64,000 bases of DNA from Spirosoma arboris (GTDB lineage: Bacteria; Bacteroidota; Bacteroidia; Cytophagales; Spirosomataceae), in assembly GCF_009754945.1 (NCBI RefSeq), contig NZ_WPIN01000017.1:1-64000 (forward strand), read 5' to 3'. Each line of letters starts with the position of its first letter. Positions within the stretch are counted from its first letter, which is position 1. The notes beneath the pieces are model-generated. The model was not told the origin of the DNA. It did no database searches and saw only the letters and a list, made by a program, of their open reading frames with translations. Positions 25,968 through 35,042 of this stretch are shown here, piece after piece. Position numbers and translations under genes: made by a program.

Positions 25968-26030
25968 TTTTCCGACAGGATTTCTGGAGTCAAAAATCCT
26001 GTCTTATCCTGTTAATCCTGTCGGAAAATT
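25966..26030. repeat. Stop-to-stop inverted repeat with ATCCTGT words
   Basis: The arms are 25966-25982 and 26014-26030 (17 bp, exact: AATTTTCCGACAGGATT). The loop holds further ATCCTGT copies. The left arm starts inside the permease stop codon and the right arm ends on the first base of the DUF6624 stop codon. Confidence 0.85.
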
Positions 26031-26704
26031 TATAGCTCCAGAATATACAATTTCTTCGCGCTCTCCATGGTCAGTGAAGGATCGTAGGATGCATTCACCC
26101 GAACGGCATTCTCTGCGACAGTGAGCGGCAAACCGGCCTGTTTTCGACGTTGATTAACGCTTCGGTAATCTTCGATGGGCCACACAAAACAACGGGAAGC
26201 TAATGACGACCGGAGCTTCCGACAAGCAACCTGAGTACCATATATTTGCGGTTTCTGGGCATACATCAACGATCGGTCGAGCATCAAGGCATACTGATGA
26301 AACGGCAATTCACCTTCTTCAGCTGCTTTTTTAACGGCTGGCAAATAGTTATCCACCGTATGCGCGTGCTGAATGATGTAAAAAACGACCTGATTAGTTG
26401 GAACACCGACACTGGTCTTACCCGGATAGCCGTGTTGCTTCAGAATAAGGTCTGCTCGCTTCAGATTACTGGAATCAATTTTTATCTGCTCAGCCCAAAG
26501 TACACCGGCTAATTTAGTCCGATTAACCTTGTAGATGGTGGTCAAACTATCTGTTAATGGCTGATTATTACCCAGCTTAGTCAACCATATCCGGTTGCGC
26601 TGATCCAGCACATACATACTGTCTAACTCGTGTTTAAGCGAATTTATCGACTGTGCAAATGCCCCAATGGGTAGCAAACTAAATGCGAATAGTAGGAATC
26701 TCAT
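26030..26704 (-). CDS. Secreted DUF6624-type protein
   Basis: A 224-residue protein with a signal peptide (MRFLLFAFSLLPIGAFA). The core matches the DUF6624 pattern as I remember it: KTSVGVPTNQVVFYIIQHAH, then LPAVKKAAEEGEL, LMLDRSLM and KPQIYGTQ. No catalytic role is established. It is divergent from the S9 peptidase gene with a 90-bp spacer. Confidence 0.75.
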   Translation of the reverse strand: MRFLLFAFSLLPIGAFAQSINSLKHELDSMYVLDQRNRIWLTKLGNNQPLTDSLTTIYKVNRTKLAGVLWAEQIKIDSSNLKRADLILKQHGYPGKTSVGVPTNQVVFYIIQHAHTVDNYLPAVKKAAEEGELPFHQYALMLDRSLMYAQKPQIYGTQVACRKLRSSLASRCFVWPIEDYRSVNQRRKQAGLPLTVAENAVRVNASYDPSLTMESAKKLYILEL

Positions 26705-26794
26705 GATTAATTGTAAGTAACAGACAAATTAACTAAGATCAGAATAAGGCTGTTTTATTTTCAGTAATTTAGTAGGTCTCAACTTTCCCCTTTT

Positions 26795-29752
26795 ATGACT
26801 CGCTTCACTCAACTCTTACTCTGTTTTCTGTTCTCTTCCCCCATCTTTGCCCAGATCCAGAAACGTGCGCTCACGAGTGCCGATTATGATCGTTGGCAAA
26901 GTGTACGTACGGAAAAAATCTCAAACGATGGCCGCTGGATTGCCTACCAGATTGACCCCCAGGATGGCGACGGACGCCTGGAAGTATCTGCCAGTGGTGC
27001 GCCTACACACTACGTTTTTCCCCGTGGGTACATGGCCCAATTTACGCCTGACAGCAAATTTCTGGTGTTGCGCCTGAAAGTTCCGGTTATCGACGTTCGT
27101 AAGGCTAAACTCAAAAAAAGAAAGCCCGACGAGATGCCGAAAGATAGTCTCTTAGTGCTGAATTTATCGACTGGAAAGTCAACCAAATTACCGAATGTCA
27201 AATCGTTTTCGTTTGGGAAAGAGGCTGGTTCGTGGCTGGCTGTGGTTCAGGAGCGAAAAGACGATAAAGAAAGACCAGCTTCCAGACCAGTAGCGCAGGC
27301 GCAGAAAGATACGCTCAATCCGGCACCACCTATTTCTACAACAACTGTAGCTACCCGAAAAGGCCCGGCGAAAAAGCCTAAAGGTGACGATCTGACGCTG
27401 CTAAACATGGCTGATGGCTCCCGTAAAACAGTCCATTATGTGTCAAATGCGGTCGTATCTGATAACGGTCAGGCCGTATTTTACAGTAAAGAGTCGGCCA
27501 ATGACTCATTGAAAACGGGCGAATCAAGCATTCCGGGCGTGTTTCTGTTCAGTACAACTGATGGTAAAACGATGCTTGTGGATACGAGTTCAAAACGAAA
27601 AATTTATAAAGGATTAGCGGTCGACAAAGTTGGTCAACAACTGGCCTGGATGGCGTCGGCCGATAGCGCAGGAGCAGACGTAAAAGTGTTTTCGCTCTAC
27701 TACAAAAATCTGGCGCCAGCCATCGTAGCAAAAGGGAAAAAGGCTAAAACACCTGTAGCCGAAACTCCATTTACCGTAATTGCCGATACAACCGTCAAAG
27801 CGCTTCCCAAAGGCTGGTCGGTAAACGAGTACCGCGAACCGAAATTCGCTGATGATGGCAAACGGCTTTACTTCTCAACCTCGCCTATTCCGCCCAAGCC
27901 AACAAAGGACACGCTCACTCCCGACGACGAAAAAGTACGCATGGACATCTGGACCTGGACCGACACTCGCCTGCAACCCATGCAGCAACGACGGCTCAAG
28001 GAAGAAAAGGAACGCGGTTTCCTGACTGTCTATGACCTGGCGTCCGGCAAGATTATCCCCTTAGCCAACCGGGAAATTCCAACGGTAGCTTTCGACCCTA
28101 AAGTCAATACACGTTATGTATTGGGGTTGAGTGATTTGCCTTATCAGGTACAGGCATCGTGGGACCCTGGCCACACAGACTTGTATCTAATCGATACGCA
28201 AACGGGCGAGAAAAAGCGAATCGCTAATGATATTATGGCATCGCAACCGAAACTATCGCCCGAAGGAAAATATGCTTACTGGTTCGATGAGCGTGATTCG
28301 CTCTGGCGGGCATGGTCGGTGATGGATGGCAAACGCATTGATCTGACCCGTGGGCTACCCAGCAAATTTTTCGATGAAGAGCACGATACCCCAAACCTTC
28401 CCGGTGCCTATGGGGCGGCTGGCTGGACAACCGGCGACCGGTATGTGTGGCTTTATGACCGTTACGATATCTGGCAGGTTGATCCTACTGGACGCGAGAA
28501 ACCGCTCAATCTGACCGCAGGCTGGGGGCGAAAAAACAACGTCCGGCTCCGCCGTGCTGAATTGGACAATGAAGATGATGACGCCCCTGGTCGACGGGGT
28601 GGTTCGATCGAAAAAGGAATCGATCCCAAAACCGAATTATTCCTGACCGGCATCTGGGAAAGCGACAAATCGACCGGAATTCTGAAAAGCAAGAATGGGC
28701 TTTCGGCGATGGACCCGGCAACCCTGAATCGTAGTAATCATCGCTACTTCGGGTTGAACAAGGCGAAAAACGCGTCGACCATGACGTTTTACAAGGGCAA
28801 TTATCAGGAGCCGATCAACCTCTTTGTAACCGATACAACCTTGGCTGCGCCGAAGCAGTTGACCCGTGCGAATCCGCAACAGGACAGCATTCGTTGGGGA
28901 AGCGTGGAAATCGTAAACTGGATTGGTACCAATGGCATCAAACTCGAAGGGTTACTCTTCAAACCCGAAGGCTTTGATCCGAAGAAGAAGTACCCAATGC
29001 TGACGTATTTCTACGAGCGCAATGCCGAAACCTTAAACGATTATCGGGCTCCATCACCCAGCCGATCAACAATAAACGTACCCTATTGTGTTTCCAACGG
29101 CTATCTCGTCTTCATTCCAGATATTGTTTATACGACAGGTCAGCCTGGCCCAAATGCCTATGACTGTATCGTGCCGGGTGTATTAAGTTTACTGGACAAA
29201 GGGTTCGTCGATCGCGACCGATTGGGCATTCAGGGGCAAAGCTGGGGAGGTTACCAAACGGCGTATATCATTACTCGTACAAATCTGTTCCGGGCTGCCG
29301 AAGCGGGCGCTCCTGTTGCTAACATGACGTCGGCCTATGGTGGAATTCGCTGGGAAACGGGTATTAGCCGGGCGTTCCAGTACGAAAAAACGCAAAGCCG
29401 AATTGGGGGTACACTCTGGGACAAACCCATGAATTACATCGAGAATTCACCACTTTTCTTTGCGAACCGAATTCAGACGCCCCTCATGATGACGCATAAT
29501 GACGCCGACGGAGCCGTTCCCTGGTATCAGGGCATTGAGCTGTTTTCAGCACTTCGTCGCCTGAACAAACCTGTTTGGATGCTGGTCTACAATGGTGAAG
29601 GCCATAACCTGACGCAACGACACAATGCGAAAGATTTGAGCGTTCGGCTGTACCAATTCTTTGATTACTACCTCAAAGACGCACCTATGCCGATCTGGAT
29701 GAAAGAAGGGCGATCTGCGGTCGAGAAAGACCGGGGCGAAATGAAGTATTGA
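26795..29752 (+). CDS. Secreted S9-family serine peptidase (prolyl oligopeptidase type)
   Basis: A 985-residue exported peptidase. It has a signal peptide (about 1-19), an irregular beta-propeller (about 25-690, with inserted Lys/Pro-rich linkers near 100-125 and 165-200), then the alpha/beta hydrolase domain. The nucleophile is Ser816 in GIQGQSWGGYQTA. The acid is probably Asp905 in NDADGAVPW and the base His937 in GEGHNL, the normal triad order. Its substrates are probably oligopeptides in the periplasm or outside the cell. The retropepsin-like gene follows after 44 bp. Confidence 0.93.
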   Translation: MTRFTQLLLCFLFSSPIFAQIQKRALTSADYDRWQSVRTEKISNDGRWIAYQIDPQDGDGRLEVSASGAPTHYVFPRGYMAQFTPDSKFLVLRLKVPVIDVRKAKLKKRKPDEMPKDSLLVLNLSTGKSTKLPNVKSFSFGKEAGSWLAVVQERKDDKERPASRPVAQAQKDTLNPAPPISTTTVATRKGPAKKPKGDDLTLLNMADGSRKTVHYVSNAVVSDNGQAVFYSKESANDSLKTGESSIPGVFLFSTTDGKTMLVDTSSKRKIYKGLAVDKVGQQLAWMASADSAGADVKVFSLYYKNLAPAIVAKGKKAKTPVAETPFTVIADTTVKALPKGWSVNEYREPKFADDGKRLYFSTSPIPPKPTKDTLTPDDEKVRMDIWTWTDTRLQPMQQRRLKEEKERGFLTVYDLASGKIIPLANREIPTVAFDPKVNTRYVLGLSDLPYQVQASWDPGHTDLYLIDTQTGEKKRIANDIMASQPKLSPEGKYAYWFDERDSLWRAWSVMDGKRIDLTRGLPSKFFDEEHDTPNLPGAYGAAGWTTGDRYVWLYDRYDIWQVDPTGREKPLNLTAGWGRKNNVRLRRAELDNEDDDAPGRRGGSIEKGIDPKTELFLTGIWESDKSTGILKSKNGLSAMDPATLNRSNHRYFGLNKAKNASTMTFYKGNYQEPINLFVTDTTLAAPKQLTRANPQQDSIRWGSVEIVNWIGTNGIKLEGLLFKPEGFDPKKKYPMLTYFYERNAETLNDYRAPSPSRSTINVPYCVSNGYLVFIPDIVYTTGQPGPNAYDCIVPGVLSLLDKGFVDRDRLGIQGQSWGGYQTAYIITRTNLFRAAEAGAPVANMTSAYGGIRWETGISRAFQYEKTQSRIGGTLWDKPMNYIENSPLFFANRIQTPLMMTHNDADGAVPWYQGIELFSALRRLNKPVWMLVYNGEGHNLTQRHNAKDLSVRLYQFFDYYLKDAPMPIWMKEGRSAVEKDRGEMKY

Positions 29753-29796
29753 TTTGCGTAGGGCTTTATGTAACTTTACTCAAACAATCCGCCGAC

Positions 29797-30186
29797 ATGT
29801 TCATAAGTAAGCTGCTACTGTACGTAGGCTCTCAGGGAGAGAAACATTTATATACGCTATTTGATAGTGGGCGGTGCGCCGTTGCGACTAATTTGTCCTG
29901 CATCAACCCAGAGCACGTACCAGATTTAGCTCATTTGGAAAGTTTAGGCCGTATACGGCGTGTAGCTACCGCTGCGGTAGGGCATTATATTGAAATCAGA
30001 CATGTCGTCCGGTTAGATTTTTATCTACAGGATGTTCTGCTCTCTGATGAATTCCTAGTCGTACCCGATTTAAGTGAAGAAGCTATTATCGGCGCTGCCA
30101 CGATGCAGAAATGGCGAATAAAGCTTGATTTTGAGCATGATACGGTTCACGTTGACCCCAAAGTGGCAAAAATGCAATTGATTTAG
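29797..30186 (+). CDS. Retropepsin-like aspartic protease family protein
   Basis: A 129-residue single-lobe aspartic-protease-like protein. It has the active-site triad Asp23-Ser-Gly in LYTLFDSGRC and, near the end, the hydrophobic-hydrophobic-Gly element IIGAATMQKW followed by RIKLDFEHD. Retropepsins act as dimers, so one lobe is expected. No signal peptide. An upstream in-frame TTG (29749) overlapping the preceding stop is possible, but ATG 29797 gives the usual N terminus. It follows a secreted S9 peptidase, though a functional link is only suggested. Confidence 0.72.
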   Translation: MFISKLLLYVGSQGEKHLYTLFDSGRCAVATNLSCINPEHVPDLAHLESLGRIRRVATAAVGHYIEIRHVVRLDFYLQDVLLSDEFLVVPDLSEEAIIGAATMQKWRIKLDFEHDTVHVDPKVAKMQLI

Positions 30187-30194
30187 AGATTAGA

Positions 30195-30263
30195 TTGTAC
30201 CCATGGGCTTCAGCCCGTGTTTTATCTGGATTATAAAACACGGGCTGAAGCCCATGGGTACAA
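30195..30263. repeat. Perfect 31-bp REP-like hairpin (CCCATGGGCTTCAGCCCGTG)
   Basis: The arms 30195-30225 and 30233-30263 are exact reverse complements with a 7-nt loop. It lies in the 110-bp gap between the convergent retropepsin-like and GH116 genes. The GGGCTTCAGCCC core is self-complementary as well, a REP hallmark. Confidence 0.9.
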
Positions 30264-30296
30264 CATAACCACTTAATACAATCAGTTATTAAGTGG

Positions 30297-32924
30297 TTAT
30301 CGATTTGAACTCTGTTCGTTTATAGTGAAGTTGACCGTTTTTCCTTCTGCCAGTTCCTGTCGTTTCGGGAATGTGTAGTTTCCGCCAGCCTGAACTGTAA
30401 ATGTACGAAGCCCTATTTTTCCGTTCAGTACAGTTAATGCAACGTTCGTTTTCGTTCCTGTCCGGCTTACAGAACAAGTTCCCCAAGCCGAGCCATTTGA
30501 CCAGAAATAAGTGCCTGGCTTTGAGGTGATGGTCATGCTTTCCGTTACGCCTGAATAATGAAACTGACTCCAGGCTAATATAGTATTCCAACTGGTCATT
30601 GAACGGGCGTAATGATAACCACATTCAGGTTCGTTGAATGGGTTCCGCTTGCGACCATCGAACCGATCCCGAATAGCCGAAACGCATTTGAGTGCATTCT
30701 CTGTTTGGCCTTCATACAACATCCCCACCGCAGCGCAATATTCAAAACCCGTCATCGACTCGGCAAAATAGGGGAACGGTACTTTCAGGCGTCCTTTGGG
30801 CCAACTCGCCATGAGCAGTCCAGCTTCATCGCCCATCACGTACGAACGCATGTTATTAAAATGATCAGAGAAGTTGTCGAGGTAATTGTACTTCATAATG
30901 CTTTGCAGCGTAGTCTGGATGTGATCCCGATCGGCCAGATAGCCCAGTCCCACCATGTGCGCCATCATCTGACCAACAAGCTGATCAACCAAACAGCCTT
31001 TTCCTAATTGATAATCCGGTACGGCAACGGTTGAATCGTGCTCCCAGTTGAGAAAATCAAACGTCTTAGGGTCCGTAATTTTATGTTCGTAGTATTCGCC
31101 ATTAAATAAATTCTGATCTATCCAGGTGCTCCCTTTCTTCGCTAAAGCATCACACTTTTGAGCCAATTCAGAATCATTCATAGCGATGGCCATTTCGCGA
31201 CCCGCTTTCAGCGCACCCAGGTACCAGAAACTCATTTGGGGATTGGGACCGAAATAATCGACATCCATGGTGTTGTGCTGTCGCCCTTCCATCACGCCAT
31301 CCTGATTGCCATCCCAACCTCCTTTTATCCAGGTGTAGCTCAGTACTTTTTTCACCTGCGGCCAATTCTTTTTCAGGAATTCCTGATTGCCGGATAACTG
31401 CCAATCGCGGTAAAATTTCAGAATTGTACCCATTTGCCCATCAGCTGCGGCATTCTTCCATTCCTGCGCTTTTTCCAGTGGAAGCATGACCCGAAAGCTC
31501 ATCTTACCGGTTTCATTGGTCGCGTAATTGAATTCGATATCCCGCATGGACTGTGACAAATCAGAAAACAAAAAAGCCGTTGCCTGCTCATAATTCCAGA
31601 CATGTGTACAAGAGCCGAAACAGGAGCCAAATTCATCGAAAACACCCTCCCACCCCATCAGGTGCCCGCTGGGAATTCGAAAAACCGTTTGAGAACGTAA
31701 CGTGGCCAGGTTAAATAAGGCCGCTTCCTTAATCACATCTGGATAATCGCTTTGTAGAAATGCATTGACGAACTGGAGCGTTTTCTGTTCCAGAACCGGT
31801 AACCGAGGTAACGTTTTTACAATCACATCCCAGGCATCAGCATATTGCTTTGAATAATAATTGCCCACAGCCGGTTGATCCGCTTTCGTTGAAAACGAGG
31901 CCCAGGCCGCCCGATTCGGGAAATTCCAGGTAATGAAAAATGTAAATGTCTGCGTCTGACCAGGAGCAATGGTTTTCTGCACAGCCAACGAGGCCAGCGG
32001 ATCATCATCGACTAGTTTGCTCTTTTCTGTCAAGGTACCATCAGCACTAAAATCGTCCCAGAAATCAAGCATGGCATTTTCCCAATCGTTAGAACGAGAA
32101 CTGGTTCGGTAGCTCACGCCTGTCGTGCTATTCGTTGTGAGAGCCATTGTTCCCCAGGCCGCATCCTGGCGGTTTACGCTATCCGAATACATGAAAATAC
32201 CCTGCACATCACCTTGTCGTTTGTAGTTATTGATGTTTTTCTTAGCCCCAATAGGAACATAGTCACCTTTCCAGTCTTTGAGGTATTTACTCCCATCCTT
32301 TCCAATGAAATTCCGCATTAATCCACATACCGAGACAACCAGTGGCTCCTGACCCGTATTGCTTACCTCGTAAGCCAGTACGGCAATGGGAATCCCGCTA
32401 TTATCGGCATCGCCCGGAATAAATGGATTGAAGCCTTTCACTTTTACCGTAACAGGCATTCGCTTATCCGACAAATTAACTTGTCCAAAAGGGTAGGCCG
32501 CGTCGAACGAAGCATCGGTGAAGCGAGGAAAACCGTGCTGATTCACCGGGCGTCCTTCGTAGTGCTGAAATTCGGACGGGTCTAGTGGTCCGAGCAAAGC
32601 CTTTGTCATGGCTTTACCTTGAGCAGGCCGCACATTGATTGCAAAAAAGGGAGCGTTGTTCCCAACGGTAACCGTGCTGAATCCTTTAGCCGGTTTGTTC
32701 ATTATCTCCCAATCACGCAGTTCACCCCGCCCACCCAGCGAAACAGTCCCCGTACCGATTCCACCTAAAGGAAGGGCGATGTGTACCAAATGATCTTTAT
32801 CATAATGCTTCAGGGTTGGCCAGGCACTGGGTTTCCATTGCGCAAAACAGGCTTGTGTTATCAGAAACAGGAAGCAAAGCAAATAGAGGATTGATAGGCG
32901 AAATTGGCAGGTAATATTGTTCAT
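30297..32924 (-). CDS. Secreted glycoside hydrolase family 116-type protein (GBA2_N/DUF608)
   Basis: An 875-residue secreted protein with a signal peptide ending near residue 28. The N-terminal GBA2_N-type beta domain (about 45-380) starts with ALPLGGIGTGTVSLGGRGELRDWEI. The catalytic (alpha/alpha)6 domain (about 385-800) has GSCTHVWNYEQATAFLFSDL and GRQHNTMDVDYFGPN. A short beta-rich tail follows (about 810-875). GH116 enzymes cleave beta-glucosides or beta-xylosides. Acidic residues at about 430, 446 and 554 are candidates for catalysis, but I could not align them securely. The gene converges on the retropepsin-like gene and is followed by no transporter. Confidence 0.87.
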   Translation of the reverse strand: MNNITCQFRLSILYLLCFLFLITQACFAQWKPSAWPTLKHYDKDHLVHIALPLGGIGTGTVSLGGRGELRDWEIMNKPAKGFSTVTVGNNAPFFAINVRPAQGKAMTKALLGPLDPSEFQHYEGRPVNQHGFPRFTDASFDAAYPFGQVNLSDKRMPVTVKVKGFNPFIPGDADNSGIPIAVLAYEVSNTGQEPLVVSVCGLMRNFIGKDGSKYLKDWKGDYVPIGAKKNINNYKRQGDVQGIFMYSDSVNRQDAAWGTMALTTNSTTGVSYRTSSRSNDWENAMLDFWDDFSADGTLTEKSKLVDDDPLASLAVQKTIAPGQTQTFTFFITWNFPNRAAWASFSTKADQPAVGNYYSKQYADAWDVIVKTLPRLPVLEQKTLQFVNAFLQSDYPDVIKEAALFNLATLRSQTVFRIPSGHLMGWEGVFDEFGSCFGSCTHVWNYEQATAFLFSDLSQSMRDIEFNYATNETGKMSFRVMLPLEKAQEWKNAAADGQMGTILKFYRDWQLSGNQEFLKKNWPQVKKVLSYTWIKGGWDGNQDGVMEGRQHNTMDVDYFGPNPQMSFWYLGALKAGREMAIAMNDSELAQKCDALAKKGSTWIDQNLFNGEYYEHKITDPKTFDFLNWEHDSTVAVPDYQLGKGCLVDQLVGQMMAHMVGLGYLADRDHIQTTLQSIMKYNYLDNFSDHFNNMRSYVMGDEAGLLMASWPKGRLKVPFPYFAESMTGFEYCAAVGMLYEGQTENALKCVSAIRDRFDGRKRNPFNEPECGYHYARSMTSWNTILAWSQFHYSGVTESMTITSKPGTYFWSNGSAWGTCSVSRTGTKTNVALTVLNGKIGLRTFTVQAGGNYTFPKRQELAEGKTVNFTINEQSSNR

Positions 32925-32956
32925 AAAGGGCTTCGTTTTTAGTAGGCGGCATTGTC

Positions 32957-33046
32957 ATAGATCGGTACGACCCCGATGGGGTCAAATGTTTATAGAATCG
33001 ATTTTGACTATAAACGTTTGACCCCATCGGGGTCGTACCAATCTAT
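32957..33046. repeat. 39-bp REP-like hairpin (CGACCCCGATGGGGTC)
   Basis: The arms 32957-32995 and 33008-33046 are complementary with two or so mismatches. The inner palindrome GACCCCGATGGGGTC recurs in each arm. It sits between the 5' end of the GH116 gene and the 3' end of the DUF1573 gene, both on the minus strand. Confidence 0.88.
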
Positions 33047-33107
33047 CAACGAGTTCAATGCTACTTACTAAAAGCGAAGCCCCAGTCAATAATTACTCCT
33101 TCTTTCT

Positions 33108-33500
33108 CTATTGAGCTGCCACGCCTTCTTTCACTACTTCACCTTTAAAATACAACATCTGAGTACCTCCTTCGGCATTCGATTCAACCGTTACCGATTT
33201 ATTGAACGCCCCTAACGCTGCGGCATTAAAGGTAGCCTTGATCACACCCGACTGGCCAGGCATAACGGGAGTTTTTGGGTACTCAACACCAGTACATCCG
33301 CAGGAGCCTTTGGCCTGATTGATCACAAGTGGTAACTCTCCTTTGTTGATAAATGAAAACTCCGCAGTAACGGGCTTATTCTGAATAACGCGGCCAAAAT
33401 CATGGGTGGCGCTACGCCAGTTGAATATAGCAGCAGGTACGGTCATGGCCATCGAGGCCGTCAGCAACACCAACGAGCTAAAGAACAGAATGCGTTTCAT
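33108..33500 (-). CDS. DUF1573 domain secreted protein
   Basis: A 130-residue exported protein with a signal peptide (about 1-24). Its DUF1573 core is DFGRVIQNKPVTAEFSFINKG, then SCGCTGVEYPKTPVMPGQSGVIK. The Ig-like fold and the conserved Cys-Gly-Cys are typical. The family is common in Bacteroidota envelopes; its role is unknown. A -7-like element (TAGGTTTG on the minus strand, 33552-33559) stands about 50 bp upstream, without a clear -33 partner. Confidence 0.88.
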   Translation of the reverse strand: MKRILFFSSLVLLTASMAMTVPAAIFNWRSATHDFGRVIQNKPVTAEFSFINKGELPLVINQAKGSCGCTGVEYPKTPVMPGQSGVIKATFNAAALGAFNKSVTVESNAEGGTQMLYFKGEVVKEGVAAQ

Positions 33501-33632
33501 AGAAAAAATGGTTTGAGATGGTTTATCCTATTGCCCACTCGGGCGACGATACAAACCTACTTCGCCCACTACGATAGCCTTGTTAAGCGCTTCCTAACGT
33601 TTGTTAATGAGTTGTTAACGAGGAGTAGATAA

Positions 33633-33707
33633 GCGAAAGAGTGGTTGAGTGATTGAACGAATAACACGTACTTTACAGTCATTCAATTGCTCATTCACTC
33701 TTTCGCT
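33633..33707. repeat. Imperfect inverted repeat upstream of the histidine kinase
   Basis: The arm from 33633 (GCGAAAGAGTGGTTGAGTGA) and the arm ending at 33707 (GCTCATTCACTCTTTCGC) are reverse complements with several mismatches. It ends 9 bp before the kinase ATG. The same vocabulary occurs at 1588 and 42324. Confidence 0.7.
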
Positions 33708-33716
33708 CATTAAGAA

Positions 33717-35042
33717 ATGTCCCGTTTGCGCCTGTTGGTTGTTCTCTCGGTGCTGTCCATTATCGGTATCCTGGCTGTGCAGGCGGTTTGGGTTCGGAAT
33801 GCCTATGCGCTACGTGAACGACAATTTCGGCAGTCGGCGTTTATTGCCCTGCAGGATGTGGCTGATGACGTTGCGAAACTCAATAACTTCACGCTCAATC
33901 GGTATGCTGTTACGCAACTCTCCGCCGATTATTTCATCGTCAATACCGACGCTCCTATTGATCCGGCTACGCTCGAACTGTTCATTCAACGATCACTACA
34001 GCAGCACAACCTCATCACCGACTATGAATATGGTATTTACAACTGCGAAACCGACCGCATGGTCTATGGCGCGTATGTGAGCACAAGCAATTCGGCGCTG
34101 GCAAAAACCAAACTCCAGGCGGGAAAGAACCTGCCTAAATTCCCACGATATACCTATTATTTCGGTATTCGATTTCCGAATCAAACGGCATTTGTAGCGG
34201 GGCAATTAAGTGGCTGGCTGTGGTCTACGGTGGCCGTACTTTTGGTGGTCAGTTTTTTTGGCTACACACTGAGTGTTGTCCTGAAACAGCGTCGGTTAAC
34301 TGAGGTGCAGCGCGACTTTATCAATAATATCACTCACGAGCTACAAACACCCGTTTCAACCATCCGCATTGCCGCCGATGTGCTTCAATCTGAGACTATT
34401 ACCCAACAACCCGATCGGCAGAAACAATATGCCCGTGTTTTAGGCGAAGAAAGCCAGCGATTGCAAAAGCAGATCAACAGTATTCTGCAACTAGCCCGCT
34501 CCGAACGTACCGGATTTGTTCTTGAATTAACCGACGTGGATCTACACGAGGTTATGCATGCCTCTGCCAGTGCCTTTGCTCCTATCATTACACTCGACCT
34601 GACTGCAACGAATGCCCACCTACAGGCCGATCGCTACCAGCTCGAAACGGCTCTGAACAATTTGATTGATAATGCCATCAAATACTGTGTTCAATCGCCT
34701 TGTGTAGTGCTTCACACACGAACGGAAAACAACCGATTGATCTGGTCGGTAAGCGATAACGGAATTGGCATTGCCCCTAAAGACCAAAAGGCTGTTTTTC
34801 GGCAGTTTTTCCGGGTAACGTCGGGACATACGCACAACGTTAAGGGCTTTGGACTTGGCCTATATTATGTTCGGCAGGTAATTCGTGCCCATGGCTGGCA
34901 GTTGACGCTTACCAGTGAGGCAGGCAAAGGCAGCACATTTGCGATAAAGAGTGAACGATTGCAAGAGCGAAAGAGCGTTCTAACTAGTAATTCACTCTGG
35001 TCGTCGGTTCATTCACTCATCCATTCACTCATTCACCTTTAA
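33717..35042 (+). CDS. Sensor histidine kinase
   Basis: A 441-residue two-component sensor. It has two membrane helices (about 5-25 and 163-185) enclosing a periplasmic sensor region, a HisKA dimerisation domain with phospho-acceptor His207 in NNITHELQTP, and a HATPase domain with NLIDNAIKYC (N box), SDNGIGIAP and GFGLGLYYV. The last 25 or so residues (ending HSLIHSLIHL) lie beyond the ATPase fold and are encoded by repetitive TTCATTCACTCA-type DNA. The stop codon overlaps the start of the response regulator gene (TAATG), so the pair is translationally coupled. Confidence 0.93.
   Translation: MSRLRLLVVLSVLSIIGILAVQAVWVRNAYALRERQFRQSAFIALQDVADDVAKLNNFTLNRYAVTQLSADYFIVNTDAPIDPATLELFIQRSLQQHNLITDYEYGIYNCETDRMVYGAYVSTSNSALAKTKLQAGKNLPKFPRYTYYFGIRFPNQTAFVAGQLSGWLWSTVAVLLVVSFFGYTLSVVLKQRRLTEVQRDFINNITHELQTPVSTIRIAADVLQSETITQQPDRQKQYARVLGEESQRLQKQINSILQLARSERTGFVLELTDVDLHEVMHASASAFAPIITLDLTATNAHLQADRYQLETALNNLIDNAIKYCVQSPCVVLHTRTENNRLIWSVSDNGIGIAPKDQKAVFRQFFRVTSGHTHNVKGFGLGLYYVRQVIRAHGWQLTLTSEAGKGSTFAIKSERLQERKSVLTSNSLWSSVHSLIHSLIHL
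34975..35038 (+). repeat. Hairpin-vocabulary DNA encoding the kinase C terminus
   Basis: The 3' end of the kinase gene consists of words seen in the intergenic hairpins (AGAGCGAAAGAGCG, TTCATTCACTCATCCATTC, ACTCATTCACC). They encode a tail of Ser, His, Leu and Ile repeats that extends past the conserved ATPase domain. Confidence 0.6.

Noticed and set aside
30195..30263. Attachment site of an integrative element
   Set aside because: No integrase or tRNA end nearby; a perfect hairpin with a GGGCTTCAGCCC core is typical of REPs.
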